A DNA stretch of 48,794 nucleotides from UBA6115 sp964346355 (lineage in GTDB: Bacteria; Bacillota; Clostridia; Christensenellales; Aristaeellaceae): contig CAYFUH010000010.1 of NCBI GenBank assembly GCA_964346355.1, forward strand, positions 1-48,794, written 5' to 3'. This document shows, piece after piece, positions 8,188-17,715 of this stretch. Both the position numbers and the translations under genes were made by a program. Numbering within the stretch: position 1 is the first letter of the stretch; each line of letters opens with the position of its first letter. The notes under the pieces are model-generated. The model made no database searches. It was given only the letters and a program-made list of their open reading frames with translations, and was not told the DNA's origin.

Positions 8188-8951
8188 GCTTTAAAGACAA
8201 GCAAAGCGCCGGGGACAGGCTCATACGCCAGGGTGGGGATGTCCTCATGGCCTGGCACAAAAAAAGGTTTCGCGGACGCGAAGCCTTTTTCGTTCAGCCC
8301 CTTTGCGTATTGCATAAGAAAGGGTTTCTCAATCATTTCACCCTGATGGGGCGCCAGCGCATGGGTAAATGGCAAGGCCATCAAACGGCGGAAGGAGGTA
8401 GCATAAGCAGTGACCGGCAACGCTTCCTTAAAAAACACCCAGGTCTGCGGGTTCCAGCAGTCACCCAGCAGCAAGACTTTCCGCTGCGGGATCAGCAGCG
8501 CGGCAGAGCCAGGTGTATGCCCTGGCGCCTTCATAGGCAGGACGGTCAGACCGCCCAGGTCGATGGGGGAATAGGCAAGGGGCAGCGGCGCTTTGATTGC
8601 CGCCTCGCGGTAGGTCTGGGATTGGGCGCGCGTCATCCCGGCGCGTGCGATGACACGCTCCCGCTCCCTTCTTCCGGTGTATTCAAGGAAAATAGGCAGG
8701 TCCTCCGCGTCCATGTAGCTATGCTCAAACCACATGGCACCCAGGGCGTGGTCGTGATGCCCGTGGCTGAGGATCACAGTCAGCGGCAGGTCTGTCAGGC
8801 TTCGGATAAACGCGCCCACATCCTGTGTGCCATAGCCCGTATCCATCAGCACAGCGCGCCGGGTGCCAATCACCAGGGTCATGTATACCCCGCCCAAAGG
8901 GTCCAGGATGTGATGGATTCCCGGCAGCACTTCCTGTGATTGAAAGCCCAT
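8184..8951 (-). CDS. Metallo-beta-lactamase-fold hydrolase
   Basis: The 255-residue protein has the metal motif HGHHDH (HxHxDH) in the segment beginning SHGHHDHALGA, a downstream APGHTPGS histidine and LLGDCW aspartate, which are the expected binuclear zinc ligands of the fold. Family members include lactonases, glyoxalase II and phosphodiesterases; no substrate can be named. The start at 8951 is chosen because its ATG overlaps the GH2 stop as TGATG, implying translational coupling. A longer reading from 9008 would run 57 bases into the GH2 gene and is less likely. It converges on the AraC gene with overlapping stop codons. Lactone or ester hydrolysis of sugar products is a reasonable but unproven idea. 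Confidence 0.8.
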   Translation of the reverse strand: MGFQSQEVLPGIHHILDPLGGVYMTLVIGTRRAVLMDTGYGTQDVGAFIRSLTDLPLTVILSHGHHDHALGAMWFEHSYMDAEDLPIFLEYTGRRERERVIARAGMTRAQSQTYREAAIKAPLPLAYSPIDLGGLTVLPMKAPGHTPGSAALLIPQRKVLLLGDCWNPQTWVFFKEALPVTAYATSFRRLMALPFTHALAPHQGEMIEKPFLMQYAKGLNEKGFASAKPFFVPGHEDIPTLAYEPVPGALLVFKA

Positions 8952-11900
8952 CAGCCGTCCTGCCCTGTTGCCTGTGTAAACTGCAGCGCATACAGGTTGA
9001 TTTTGCACCCGGGCAGGAAGACCAGGTTCACATCCTGCTTGCCGGTCACCACCTCATCCAGCGGGAAGGTGCGGGTTGTTTTCTGCTTCGCCTGCGGCAC
9101 GCTCAACATCAGGCGTGTGACGCCGTCTGCGCCTACAAAGCGGATCTGGACAGGGTTTTTCTGGTTTTCACTGTCATAGGTCAGCATAATCTCCCGGGTG
9201 CCTGTCTCGCCAAAGTCAAAATGCTTAAAGCCCAGGGTGGTGTTGTTGCCGATGTCCAGCACGTGCGCGCCGTCCCTTTGGAAACTGTCGCCGTACAGCT
9301 CCTCACAGGCGCCAGCCTCGATCTCCTCAAAGCCCCTTGTTTTTTGATGGAAGAGGAAGCCCCTGATGTGAGACTTGATGGTAAACACAAAGCATAAGGA
9401 GGCGGTGCCAGTCAGCGCCCGGTTCAGCTTCACGCGTACCTCCTGGTAGGTGTTCCAGATCATGCCCAGGGTATAAAAATGCCGTGCCAGCATCTGGCCG
9501 CCCTGGTCGGGCCTGCCGTCCCAGACCTCAAAATGGAAGGGGTCATGGGAAAGGGGGAACAGCCAGACGGAAAGCTCATCAGAGGTGTTGGTGCCAAAGT
9601 TCAGGTTGTCAAAGCATACCCAGCTTTCGCCGTCCCGCAGGGTGGCGACGCCGCGCTCATTGCCGTTGGTCAACTTCACATTGCTAAAGCTGTATAGACC
9701 CGCGCTGATGGGTTCAAAGGGGTTTAAGGCGGCCTCGCCCAGGCCCTCAATGGTATAGGCAATCTGGGCGTAATGGTCCAGGTGCTCCTTGCCGTTATGC
9801 ACGCCGCAGCGCACATATACCACGCCGTCCCCTGTGGGGGTCACGGTCACACCCTGGCCGTCCTCATCCACCTGCATCCGAGCAATATTGCTGTCCACGC
9901 CGGCTGCATTGGTCAGCCGCCAGACAAGCTGCTGTTTGGCCGCGTTTTCTGGCAGTAGATTGGCCCTGACATGGTAGCCGTCTTTGGTCAGGTTCACCCG
10001 GCGCACGGGGATGTCCTCATCCACAAACGCCGCGTCAAGCGTCCATTCCTGGCCTGCTACTGGTTTCACAACCGCCAGCAGCTTGCCGGAGAACAGGCGG
10101 CGCTCATTTTTCTGATAAGGTGTGTAATCACTCGCGTCCCCGTTATCAAGGCCCAAAAGCGCGGCGCCCTGAACCGTCACGCGCACCAGGCGGTTGGCGT
10201 TCTCTACGGGCAGGCCTTGGTCATCCAGCGCTGTCATGCTTACAAAGGTCAGCTCATCCAAATGCTCATAGGTCAAGGCCAGCTGGGACGCTTCACCAAA
10301 GCTGAAGCGCTCTAATGAGGCGGTCAGCTGCCCGTTTTTGTCAAAGGCGTCCGCGCGCAGACGGCCTTTTTGATAGGGAAGAACCCAGTTGCGGGTGATT
10401 TCCGTGCCCATCTCCTGAATGCCTGCCAACTGGTCATTGACATACAGCGCGACGCTGTGCTGGTTGCTGCACACGCGCACGTCAATCTCCTGCCCCTCGT
10501 TGAAATCCCAATAGGGGAAGAGGTGCAAAACAGGCTGCTTTGGGCTTGTCCAGGCGGACTGAAACATGTAAAAGCCGTCCTTCTTGAAGCCTGCCGTGTC
10601 CAGCATGCCAAAGTAGGAGTTCTTGGTGTGATAGGGCGTGGGCTCACCCAGGTAATCCTGCCCGGTCCAGACAAACTGGCCCAGGGAGAAGGGCGTGTCG
10701 CGGTCGTCCTTAATGCAGTCGTCTATGCTCCTGGCACCCCAGCTGGTGGTGCTGTTGCCCAGGGAGGAGGTTTGCATGTCGTCATCTGACAGCACGGATT
10801 GCTTGAGCGGGAAGCGGTAGATGCCCCGGCTTTGCACGGTGGAGCAGGTTTCACTGCCATAAATGATCCAGTGCGGAAACTGCTCATGGTGCTTGTTGTA
10901 CAGGAATTCCGCATAGTTGTAACCAACCGCGCCGATCTCCTCCGCGCATTTTTGCGTGTTCTCCCAGGCCATGTAGTTGGAGCCCAGGGTGGTCAGCGCC
11001 TGCCCCTGCGGGTCATGCGCCTTGACCAAATCCTGCAGCGCGCGCATCACCTGGCTGCCTTTTTCATAATCCGCGTGGGTGTCGGGGATCTCGTTGCCCA
11101 AGCTCCACATGATGATGCTGGGGCGGTTGCGGTCGCGCCGGATCCAACTGGCGACATCCCGCTCATGCCAGGCGTCAAAATAACGGGCATAGTCATACTC
11201 GGTCTTGGGCAACTGCCACATGTCCGAAAACTCGCTCACAACCAGCATGCCCATCTCATCGGCCAGGTCCATAAACACAGCGGAAGGCGGGTTGTGCGCG
11301 GCCCGGATGGCGTTCACGCCCATGCGCTTGAGCGCGGTCATCTGACGAATGATGAAGTCCGGGTGCACCGCTGCGCCAATGATGGAAAACTCCTGGTGCA
11401 GGCACACGCCGTTTAATTTCATTTTTTCACCGTTGATAAAAAACCCGTCATCGGGTGAGAAGTGAAGCAAACGGAAACCAAAGCGCGTGTCCACCGTGTC
11501 TGTCACCTGCCCGTTTACCAGCAGCTGGGAGCGCAGCGTGTACAGCTGCGGCCGCTTTGGCGACCAGGGGATGATCTCGCCTTCATGCAGCAGGGTATGG
11601 GTGACCTCATACGGCGCGCCGTCAGTCACCACTTCCGCGTTCACTTCAAAGGTCCACTGGCCGTCCTCGGTCTGTTTGGTGGTGATGTAGATGCCGTCTT
11701 GCACAAAGTGGCATTTGTCCTTCACAATCAGGCTGACATCGCGGTAGATCCCGGCGCCGGTGTACCATCTGCTGCTGGGGAAGCGCGCGTCCACCTTCAT
11801 CAGCAACGTGTTTTCCTCATCCGCATGCAAGAAGTCTGTGATGTCATGCAAAAAGGCGGTAAAGCCGTATTTCCATTCGCCTGCCTGCTTGCCGTTCACG

Positions 11901-12121
11901 TACAGGGTGCTGTTCATATACACCCCGTCAAAGCGCAGAAACACGCGCTTGTCCGGCGTCAAATAGGGGGTTTCCAGCTTTCGCTCATACCAGCCCACCC
12001 CGCTTTGATACCAAGCCTTGGGGTCTTTAATCTGCCAGTCATGCGGCAAAGACACCGGGGTAAAATTGTCTGGCTCACCCAGTGAAAACATCCAGCCGTC
12101 ATTGAGATGTATTTTCATCAT
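8951..12121 (-). CDS. Glycoside hydrolase family 2, large modular (beta-galactosidase-like) with C-terminal carbohydrate-binding-like modules
   Basis: The protein has 1056 residues. The GH2 core is complete: jelly-roll sugar-binding domain (about 1-140), immunoglobulin-like domain, TIM barrel with acid/base E344 in SLGNEIPDTH and nucleophile E424 in IIYGSETCST, then a DUF4982-type domain and Ig-like regions. After about residue 790 there are two beta-rich modules that resemble CBM6/CBM35-like folds. No signal peptide is visible, so the enzyme looks cytoplasmic, which is odd for a CBM-bearing enzyme. Two ATGs are adjacent (12121 and 12118); the second has better spacing from AAAGGAG. GH2 covers galactosidase, mannosidase, glucuronidase and others, and I cannot choose firmly. 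The next gene is translationally coupled. Confidence 0.85.
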   Translation of the reverse strand: MMKIHLNDGWMFSLGEPDNFTPVSLPHDWQIKDPKAWYQSGVGWYERKLETPYLTPDKRVFLRFDGVYMNSTLYVNGKQAGEWKYGFTAFLHDITDFLHADEENTLLMKVDARFPSSRWYTGAGIYRDVSLIVKDKCHFVQDGIYITTKQTEDGQWTFEVNAEVVTDGAPYEVTHTLLHEGEIIPWSPKRPQLYTLRSQLLVNGQVTDTVDTRFGFRLLHFSPDDGFFINGEKMKLNGVCLHQEFSIIGAAVHPDFIIRQMTALKRMGVNAIRAAHNPPSAVFMDLADEMGMLVVSEFSDMWQLPKTEYDYARYFDAWHERDVASWIRRDRNRPSIIMWSLGNEIPDTHADYEKGSQVMRALQDLVKAHDPQGQALTTLGSNYMAWENTQKCAEEIGAVGYNYAEFLYNKHHEQFPHWIIYGSETCSTVQSRGIYRFPLKQSVLSDDDMQTSSLGNSTTSWGARSIDDCIKDDRDTPFSLGQFVWTGQDYLGEPTPYHTKNSYFGMLDTAGFKKDGFYMFQSAWTSPKQPVLHLFPYWDFNEGQEIDVRVCSNQHSVALYVNDQLAGIQEMGTEITRNWVLPYQKGRLRADAFDKNGQLTASLERFSFGEASQLALTYEHLDELTFVSMTALDDQGLPVENANRLVRVTVQGAALLGLDNGDASDYTPYQKNERRLFSGKLLAVVKPVAGQEWTLDAAFVDEDIPVRRVNLTKDGYHVRANLLPENAAKQQLVWRLTNAAGVDSNIARMQVDEDGQGVTVTPTGDGVVYVRCGVHNGKEHLDHYAQIAYTIEGLGEAALNPFEPISAGLYSFSNVKLTNGNERGVATLRDGESWVCFDNLNFGTNTSDELSVWLFPLSHDPFHFEVWDGRPDQGGQMLARHFYTLGMIWNTYQEVRVKLNRALTGTASLCFVFTIKSHIRGFLFHQKTRGFEEIEAGACEELYGDSFQRDGAHVLDIGNNTTLGFKHFDFGETGTREIMLTYDSENQKNPVQIRFVGADGVTRLMLSVPQAKQKTTRTFPLDEVVTGKQDVNLVFLPGCKINLYALQFTQATGQDG

Positions 12122-12223
12122 GAACTCCTTTTGCGAGCAGTTGAATGGTATTCTGTCAAAATCATTGTATCACAGCGCGGTGTGGTGCGCGTTCAAAACC
12201 ATTAAAAACGCAAGGGAACCAAA

Positions 12224-12249
12224 GAAGGAGGGCAAATGCGCCCTCCTTC
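12224..12249 (-). terminator. Intrinsic terminator downstream of the LplABC-type operon
   Basis: GAAGGAGGGC and GCCCTCCTTC form a perfect 10-bp stem around a 6-base loop, followed on the minus strand by TTTGGTTCC. The T-run is short, so read-through into GH2 is possible. The remaining bases 12122-12223 hold a possible extended -10 (TGATACAAT, minus strand, near 12164-12172) for GH2. Confidence 0.65.
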
Positions 12250-12265
12250 AGGTGTCCTATTTTGC

Positions 12266-13867
12266 TTAATAGTACTTATCGTAGGCTGCCTCGCGCTCAT
12301 CAATGATGGCCTGGCCGCCGGAGGACAGGTAGTCGTTCATGCCGCTGTCATACACCGCATCAAACTGGTCGACAGGCGCCACAATGGACTGGGTTAAGAA
12401 GGTGTCGCGCTTGTTGTTCAGCGACGTGTTCATGCCCACCTCTGCCTCAATCAGACCCACGCTGAAGTTCTTGCCATAGCGCGCGTCCTTGCTGGACAGC
12501 TCATAGGCCTTTTCGATATAGCGGGCGTCCACCTTGTCATAGCCCTGGGCAACCGACAGCACGTTCACATCGGGGTTGCCGGTGTCCAAGCCGTTGATGG
12601 TGATGGTGTAGTCGATGTTGTTTAAGCTGTTCATGATCTTCTCGCCCTGCACAGCCAGCGTCTTAATGGCGCCGTTCTCCAGCACCTCATGGGTTACGCC
12701 TTCCTCGCCAATCTGCAAAAAGCGGCGGTTTTCCAGCTTGGAGATGAAGTCCAAATAGAACAGGGAAGCCACAGGCTCGGTGTTGGTGGCGGGGAAGAAC
12801 ACCTTGCGGTCAATGGGCGGAGCCAGGAATTTGCGGTAGATGCCCGCGTCATTGGGGAAGGGTTCCACCGCGATGTAGCCCGCGTCCGGCCCATAGGCGC
12901 GCTGGATGTTGGCGTGGATGCTGTCCTCGCCGTTGCGGTAGGGGTAATCCCAGTTGTGGATGAAGGCGCCGACATAGCCAGCCTTTAACAGGTTGTCCTC
13001 GGTGCTGTCGCCCGCGGGGTACACGGGGAAGTCCTTCCAGACCAGGCCGTCGTTATACCATTTGTTCAGCACGCGGACACCCTCTTTGTAGTTGGGGAAC
13101 AGCATGTGGCGGTCATCAAAGCCGCGGACATAGGTCTCCCTGTCGCTTAATTCCTCCGGCACAAAAGAGGTAATCAGGTGGTCGTTTCTCCAGCCAACAT
13201 CAAAACTGGTGGTATAGGGAATCATCTTTTCGGCGTCCGCGCCCAGCAGCAAGTCCGCGTTGTCACGGAAGGCGATCAGCATGGCTTCAAACGCTTCCAG
13301 CGTGCGGGGCTCTTCCAGGTTCAGCTTCTTTAACCAGTCCTCGCGCACAAAGGTGTTGATGCGCTTGTTAACAAACAGCAAAGCCTCAATCGCCCACAGG
13401 GTGCCTTTTTCAGGGTCTTTATTCCAATAGATGTTGTCATCACCCAGCAATTCCCACAGGTTGGGCAGCTGGTCCTTGTATTGCTCAAGCAGCGGGGCCA
13501 GGTCGGTCACGCCGCCCATTTCTGCATAGGTCTGGATGGTGGGATAGCTGTAGGTGACGCAGATGTCGGGCGCGTCTCCGGCAGCCAGCAGGTTGTTGAG
13601 CACGTCCACCTCCGTCCAGCGGGGGACGGGCACAAAAGTTACTTCCACGTTGTGGTCGCGCAGCATGCCTTCTTTGATAAAATCTGTGTAGAAATTATCC
13701 TCAGGCTTGGTGCCGCCTTCATTGGCGCGGTCGTAGATCTCAACAGTAATCTTGCGGGTGGTGGTGAATTTGCCGTCCACAATCTCGGCGTCTTCCGCGA
13801 ACACAGCGGACAGCCCGGTGGACAACAGCATCGCCAGCAGCAACAGGACAGCCAGGGTGCGTTTCAT
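12266..13867 (-). CDS. Extracellular oligosaccharide solute-binding protein (LplA-type)
   Basis: The 533-residue protein is a family-1 type solute-binding protein of the long LplA/aldouronate class. A signal peptide is clear: KR, a leucine-rich core, and a predicted cut near A24 (VFA|ED). There is no lipobox cysteine, unusual for a Gram-positive binding protein, so it would be released or held by other means. The mature part contains the typical acidic-aromatic segments, for example WNKDPEKGTLWAIEALL and the late GIYRKFLAPP region. It follows its two permease genes, downstream of GH67, which fits uptake of aldouronic acids (methylglucuronoxylooligosaccharides). The RBS is AAAGGAGG. The order permease-permease-binding protein matches LplB-LplC-LplA in other Bacillota. 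Confidence 0.88.
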   Translation of the reverse strand: MKRTLAVLLLLAMLLSTGLSAVFAEDAEIVDGKFTTTRKITVEIYDRANEGGTKPEDNFYTDFIKEGMLRDHNVEVTFVPVPRWTEVDVLNNLLAAGDAPDICVTYSYPTIQTYAEMGGVTDLAPLLEQYKDQLPNLWELLGDDNIYWNKDPEKGTLWAIEALLFVNKRINTFVREDWLKKLNLEEPRTLEAFEAMLIAFRDNADLLLGADAEKMIPYTTSFDVGWRNDHLITSFVPEELSDRETYVRGFDDRHMLFPNYKEGVRVLNKWYNDGLVWKDFPVYPAGDSTEDNLLKAGYVGAFIHNWDYPYRNGEDSIHANIQRAYGPDAGYIAVEPFPNDAGIYRKFLAPPIDRKVFFPATNTEPVASLFYLDFISKLENRRFLQIGEEGVTHEVLENGAIKTLAVQGEKIMNSLNNIDYTITINGLDTGNPDVNVLSVAQGYDKVDARYIEKAYELSSKDARYGKNFSVGLIEAEVGMNTSLNNKRDTFLTQSIVAPVDQFDAVYDSGMNDYLSSGGQAIIDEREAAYDKYY

Positions 13868-13890
13868 TTAGGTAATTCCTCCTTTATTTA

Positions 13891-13910
13891 CAAGGCGTTA
13901 TCCCGCCTTG
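13891..13910 (-). other. Intercistronic hairpin before a solute-binding protein gene
   Basis: CAAGGCG and CGCCTTG pair over 7 bp with a 6-base loop in the 63-base gap between the LplC-type permease stop and the binding-protein start. There is no T-run after it on the minus strand. It could act as an mRNA stabiliser that raises binding-protein expression. Confidence 0.5.
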
Positions 13911-13930
13911 AGGTTCTTGTTGTTTGCGCT

Positions 13931-14803
13931 TTATCCCTTGATGGCGCCGATGGTGACGCCGGAGATAAAATAGCGCTGCAGCCAGGGATAGACCAGGACA
14001 ATGGGCACTGTCGCGAACATTACCGTCGCCATTTTCAGCGTTTCTGAGATACCCGGCGGGAAGAAGCCTTCCTGGGTCGCGACTTCAATCTGTGTGGTGT
14101 TTTGCAGGATTTGGTACAGCAGCAGTTGAATCGGGTAGTACTTGCGGTTCTTGGACATGTACATCAGCGCGTCAGAGAAGCCGTTCCACCGGCCCACTGC
14201 GTAAAACAGGGACAGGGTGGCCAGGACGGACGCGGATAGGGGCAGATAGATGCGGATTAAGGTGCGGATCGGTCCCGCGCCATCAATCTCCGCGGATTCT
14301 CGCAGGCTTTCGGGGATGCCGTAGAAAAAACTGCGCAGGATGATCATGTTGAAGATGCTTAACATGTTGGGCACAATCAGCACAATCGGTTTGTCCAGCA
14401 TGTGCAGGCTTTTCAGCAACAGGTAGTTGGGGATGGTGCCCGCGCTGAAATACATGGTCAGCACGATAAACCCGTTGATGATTTTTCGGCCTTTGAGCTG
14501 GTCATAAATGAGAGGATAGGCACACAGGATGGTGATGGTCATGGACAGCACAGTGCAAATCACCGTTAAAATGGCCGTCCAACCCAGGCTCCAGGTGTAT
14601 TTGCTGTCCTGCAGCACGGTCTTGTAGGCGTCCAGGTTCCAGCCCTTGGGCCAGAGCAGCACCTCATTGCGGATCAAGGCGTCAGAGGAGGAGAGCGAGC
14701 GCGCCAGCACGTTTATGATGGGCAGCAGCGCGATGAAAATCAGCAGCAGGCATAAAACCGCGATCAGATAGTCATTGAATTTGGCGGATCTTGATTTAAT
14801 CAT
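13931..14803 (-). CDS. Carbohydrate ABC transporter permease (LplC/YtcP-type)
   Basis: The 290-residue membrane protein has about six hydrophobic segments and the EAA-loop sequence ESAEIDGAGPIRTLIRIYLP, the contact site for the ATPase. It is the MalG-side partner of the permease that precedes it. I chose ATG 14803, which has AAGGAGG six bases upstream, over an upstream TTG at 14821. The gap to the LplB-type stop is 11 bases. It should import oligosaccharides captured by the binding protein at 12266-13867. No ATPase gene is present in the unit, so a shared MsmX-like ATPase elsewhere is expected from related systems. Confidence 0.9.
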   Translation of the reverse strand: MIKSRSAKFNDYLIAVLCLLLIFIALLPIINVLARSLSSSDALIRNEVLLWPKGWNLDAYKTVLQDSKYTWSLGWTAILTVICTVLSMTITILCAYPLIYDQLKGRKIINGFIVLTMYFSAGTIPNYLLLKSLHMLDKPIVLIVPNMLSIFNMIILRSFFYGIPESLRESAEIDGAGPIRTLIRIYLPLSASVLATLSLFYAVGRWNGFSDALMYMSKNRKYYPIQLLLYQILQNTTQIEVATQEGFFPPGISETLKMATVMFATVPIVLVYPWLQRYFISGVTIGAIKG

Positions 14804-14814
14804 CGTTCGCCTCC

Positions 14815-15753
14815 TTACCAAATCCCGCGCTCGCCGTAGCGCTTGGCCAGGCTGTTGGCGCCAATGAGGAAGAACAGGCCAATCACCGATTGGAACAGGC
14901 CCACAGCGTTTGACAGGGAGAACTGCATCCCCTTGATGCCGTACTCATACACAAAGATGGAGATCACATTGGATACGCTGGTCACCAGCCGGTTGCTCAG
15001 CGCGAAGGGGCGGTCAAACTCACTACCCAAAATGCGTCCCAGGCTCATGATCAGCAGCACAATAATGGTGGGCCGCAACCCGGGCAGGGTGACATGCCAA
15101 ATCCTGCGCAGGCGGTTGGCGCCGTCCACTGCCGCGGCTTCGTACAATTCCGGGTTGATCGATGTAATGGCGGCCAGGTAGATAATGGTGTTCCAGCCCG
15201 CTTCCTTCCAGATGCCCAAAAACACATAGCTGCCCACCCAGTGGCTGGGGCTGTTGAGGAAGGGCACGGGGTCAAGGCCCATGCGCTGCAGCACGATGTT
15301 GATCAGCCCGTCATTGAAGGCCAGCAGGCGCAGCGCCAGGCCGGAGATAATAATCCAGCTTAAAAAGTGCGGCAGGTAGACGATGGTCTGGGTCACACGC
15401 TTGAAGCGTTTGAAGGTTAGTTCATTCAACAGCAGGGCCAGCAGGATGGGGGCCGGGAAGCCCAGCAGCAAATCCAGCAGGTTTAAGGTGATGGTGTTGC
15501 GCAGGGCAAACAGGAAATCCCGGTTTTGAAAGGCTTTGATAAACCACTCAAAGCCATGGTTTTTTGCCCAGGGCAACTCCCACGGCGCTTTTAGGATGTT
15601 GTTCACCTTAAAGGCGCTTAGGATATAGGCCATAGGGAAATAACGGAAGATGATGATAAATGCGACCGGCAGGGCAAGCAAGAGGTAAAGCGTCCAGTAA
15701 CGCCGCAGGTAGTTCATGTTGGCGTTGCGCCGCAATTGTCTTGAGTCTTGCAT
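14815..15753 (-). CDS. Sugar ABC transporter permease (LplB/YteP-type)
   Basis: The 312-residue membrane protein starts with a basic cytoplasmic tail (RRNANMNYLRRYW) and a first strong transmembrane segment near residues 20-40, then five more. The EAA loop reads EAAAVDGANRLRRIWHVTLP near residues 190-210. These features mark the MalF-side permease of the LplB/YteP class. The start ATG at 15753 has GGAGG seven bases upstream. It lies 54 bases after the GH67 stop with no terminator between, so GH67 and the transporter probably share one transcript. That pairing suggests glucuronic-acid-decorated xylooligosaccharides as cargo. Confidence 0.92.
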   Translation of the reverse strand: MQDSRQLRRNANMNYLRRYWTLYLLLALPVAFIIIFRYFPMAYILSAFKVNNILKAPWELPWAKNHGFEWFIKAFQNRDFLFALRNTITLNLLDLLLGFPAPILLALLLNELTFKRFKRVTQTIVYLPHFLSWIIISGLALRLLAFNDGLINIVLQRMGLDPVPFLNSPSHWVGSYVFLGIWKEAGWNTIIYLAAITSINPELYEAAAVDGANRLRRIWHVTLPGLRPTIIVLLIMSLGRILGSEFDRPFALSNRLVTSVSNVISIFVYEYGIKGMQFSLSNAVGLFQSVIGLFFLIGANSLAKRYGERGIW

Positions 15754-15807
15754 ACAATCACCTCCAGGGTTGCTGTCTTGGGCTGGCTATGTTGATGTCG
15801 GGTTACA

Positions 15808-17655
15808 TCAAGAGTATATCATACGCCCGCGCGCGTCCGGAATGCCGCTTTTACGATAAAAATAGGTATTAATCACATCACGCCATTCCCGCGCGTTTTG
15901 AACCTGCCGCAGGAAGCGTGCCAGCACGCGCGCAAAGGTGCGCTCCGGCATCTTGTCTTTTAGTTGTTCCCAGGCAGCCTTCAGCGCTTCTGCTTCCTTG
16001 GCGCCGTCAAAATGGTCATCATATATGCGCTGCAGCAGCGTACGGCCGTCCGCCATCACATGGTCATAGCGCAGCCGGTGGAAAAACAGCAGCAGTTTCT
16101 CCGGGCAGGTGGCCGGGTCATCAAACAAGACGCCAAACGGGTCCGGGTACTGCCCGGTAAAGCCGGTGCCGCGGCTTGAGCGGTCGATCCCAATGGCGGT
16201 TTGATCCGCGCGGTGATAGGTGCCCCACAGGGAGAACTCATAGCCCTCGGGGCTGGGCCCGTAATGGGAGTGGGGGTTCACCATAAAGCCAAGGCCCAGA
16301 GGTGCCGCGTATTTTTCATAGGCTGCGGGGGAGGCCAGCAGGATGTCCGCCACTTCGTTTGCAGCCTGCGGAAAAGTCAGCCTGGCCCATTCTCTGGCGA
16401 ACTGCTCCGGATGGCTCTCGCCCAGCCAGGCAATGCGGCCATAGGCGTACAGGTTGGCCTGGGCCAAGTCGTGGCCGCACCAGTTGTCATCATCGCCCAG
16501 GTTGCCCACCGCGGTGATGTACTGCGCGGCGTTTTTGGGCAATTGTGTCAACACATCCCGCCACAATTGGGCCAGGTAAAACAGATCGATCTGATGCCCG
16601 GTGTACTCCTGGGCGATCTGCAATTCCAGCGCCTTGTTGGTGTTTGGCATCGCGTAAAGCAGGGGGGAGGCTGGCTCACGCACCTGGAAATCCAGCGGGC
16701 CGTTTTTAATCTGTAAAACCACATTGTCGTCAAATTCGCCATCAAGCGGCGCGTAAGTGGTAAAGGCTGCTTTTGGCCGGTCTGTTTCGGTGTCGCGCCA
16801 GTCCTGCTTGCAGTTGTATACAAAGCACCGCCAGAACAGCTTGCCGCCATAAGGCGCCAGCGCGCGCGCCAGCATGTTGGCGCCCTGGGTGTGGGAGCGC
16901 CCATAGGTGAAGGGGCCGGGGCGGTATTCCGAATCCGCCTTGACTAAAAAGCCCACCAAATCAGGGATATAGCGGTACACCTCCGCCGCGCGCTCCTCCC
17001 ACCAGGTGTGGACAGCTTTCTCATGCGGATCCGCCGTGCCCGCGCCGTGGTAGGACGGCATGGAAAACTCAATGGTCAAAAGCAACCTGATGCCGTACAG
17101 GCGCAGGATATCCGCCAGTTTTTTCAATTGCGGCAGGTAGGTTTTCGTAATCAGCAAATCCATGGGCGGGTGCACGTTGACATTGTTGGGGCAAATCGCG
17201 TTGATGCCCACACTGGCCAGCATGCGCGCGTAGCGGTGGATTCGCTGCTCGTCATAATCCAGCTGATGATTCTTGAAAAAGAGGGAGCGCCCCGCGTAGC
17301 CGCGCTCCACGCTGCCGTCCATATTATCCCAGTGGTTTATCATGCGCAGCGGGTAGTGCGGCGCGGTAAAGGAGGTAAGCGGGCTTTCATCCCGCGCGAT
17401 GGCGGACAGGAAGTGGTACACCCCGTACAGCACACCGGTTTTTCCGCCTTTGATTATGTAGCTGTCCTGCGCCTGGATGATCTCAAAACCTTCACCCTTG
17501 TCTTCTTCAATCACATCTACCGGGGTAGTAAACCCAAGGGAGGACAAGCCCGCGCGCAGCTCCGAGCGCGCGATGTCCAGCGTGGTCTGGCCTTGGGGGA
17601 TTTCCATGGGCAAATACGTCAGCCAGGCGGCAGCGCCTGTATCGATGATGTTCAT
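15808..17655 (-). CDS. aguA: GH67 alpha-glucuronidase
   Basis: The 615-residue protein is a GH67 alpha-glucuronidase, which removes (4-O-methyl)glucuronic acid from the non-reducing end of aldouronic acids. The general acid is likely E243 in KADSEYRPGP, matching the conserved DSE-x2-PGP motif, and the block LDGEFDDNVVLQIKNGPLDF carries another catalytic acid. ICPNNVNVHPP and YGRSHTQGANMLA are also typical. It is a little short compared with the usual 680 residues. There is no signal peptide, so it acts on imported oligosaccharides. I chose ATG 17655, with AAAGGGAGG seven bases upstream, over a start at 17715 that lacks such a site. It heads the unit that encodes the LplB/LplC/LplA-type transporter. 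Confidence 0.93.
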   Translation of the reverse strand: MNIIDTGAAAWLTYLPMEIPQGQTTLDIARSELRAGLSSLGFTTPVDVIEEDKGEGFEIIQAQDSYIIKGGKTGVLYGVYHFLSAIARDESPLTSFTAPHYPLRMINHWDNMDGSVERGYAGRSLFFKNHQLDYDEQRIHRYARMLASVGINAICPNNVNVHPPMDLLITKTYLPQLKKLADILRLYGIRLLLTIEFSMPSYHGAGTADPHEKAVHTWWEERAAEVYRYIPDLVGFLVKADSEYRPGPFTYGRSHTQGANMLARALAPYGGKLFWRCFVYNCKQDWRDTETDRPKAAFTTYAPLDGEFDDNVVLQIKNGPLDFQVREPASPLLYAMPNTNKALELQIAQEYTGHQIDLFYLAQLWRDVLTQLPKNAAQYITAVGNLGDDDNWCGHDLAQANLYAYGRIAWLGESHPEQFAREWARLTFPQAANEVADILLASPAAYEKYAAPLGLGFMVNPHSHYGPSPEGYEFSLWGTYHRADQTAIGIDRSSRGTGFTGQYPDPFGVLFDDPATCPEKLLLFFHRLRYDHVMADGRTLLQRIYDDHFDGAKEAEALKAAWEQLKDKMPERTFARVLARFLRQVQNAREWRDVINTYFYRKSGIPDARGRMIYS

Positions 17656-17686
17656 GCAGGGACCTCCCTTTGTCATATCCGGCTTT

Positions 17687-17715
17687 AGTATAACGAAAGA
17701 ATGTCTGGAGTGCAA
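17687..17715 (-). promoter_or_regulatory. Promoter for the GH67-transporter unit
   Basis: On the minus strand, TTGCAC (17715-17710) is followed after 17 bases by TATACT (17692-17687). The GH67 start is about 32 bases downstream. The AT-rich stretch 17716-17870 upstream could hold regulatory sites; I see no clear palindrome in it. Confidence 0.6.

Noticed and set aside
12122..12223. TTGACA on the minus strand near 12153-12158 as a GH2 promoter
   Set aside because: No -10 hexamer lies at the right distance before the start codon; the upstream extended -10-like TGATACAAT is the better, still weak, candidate.
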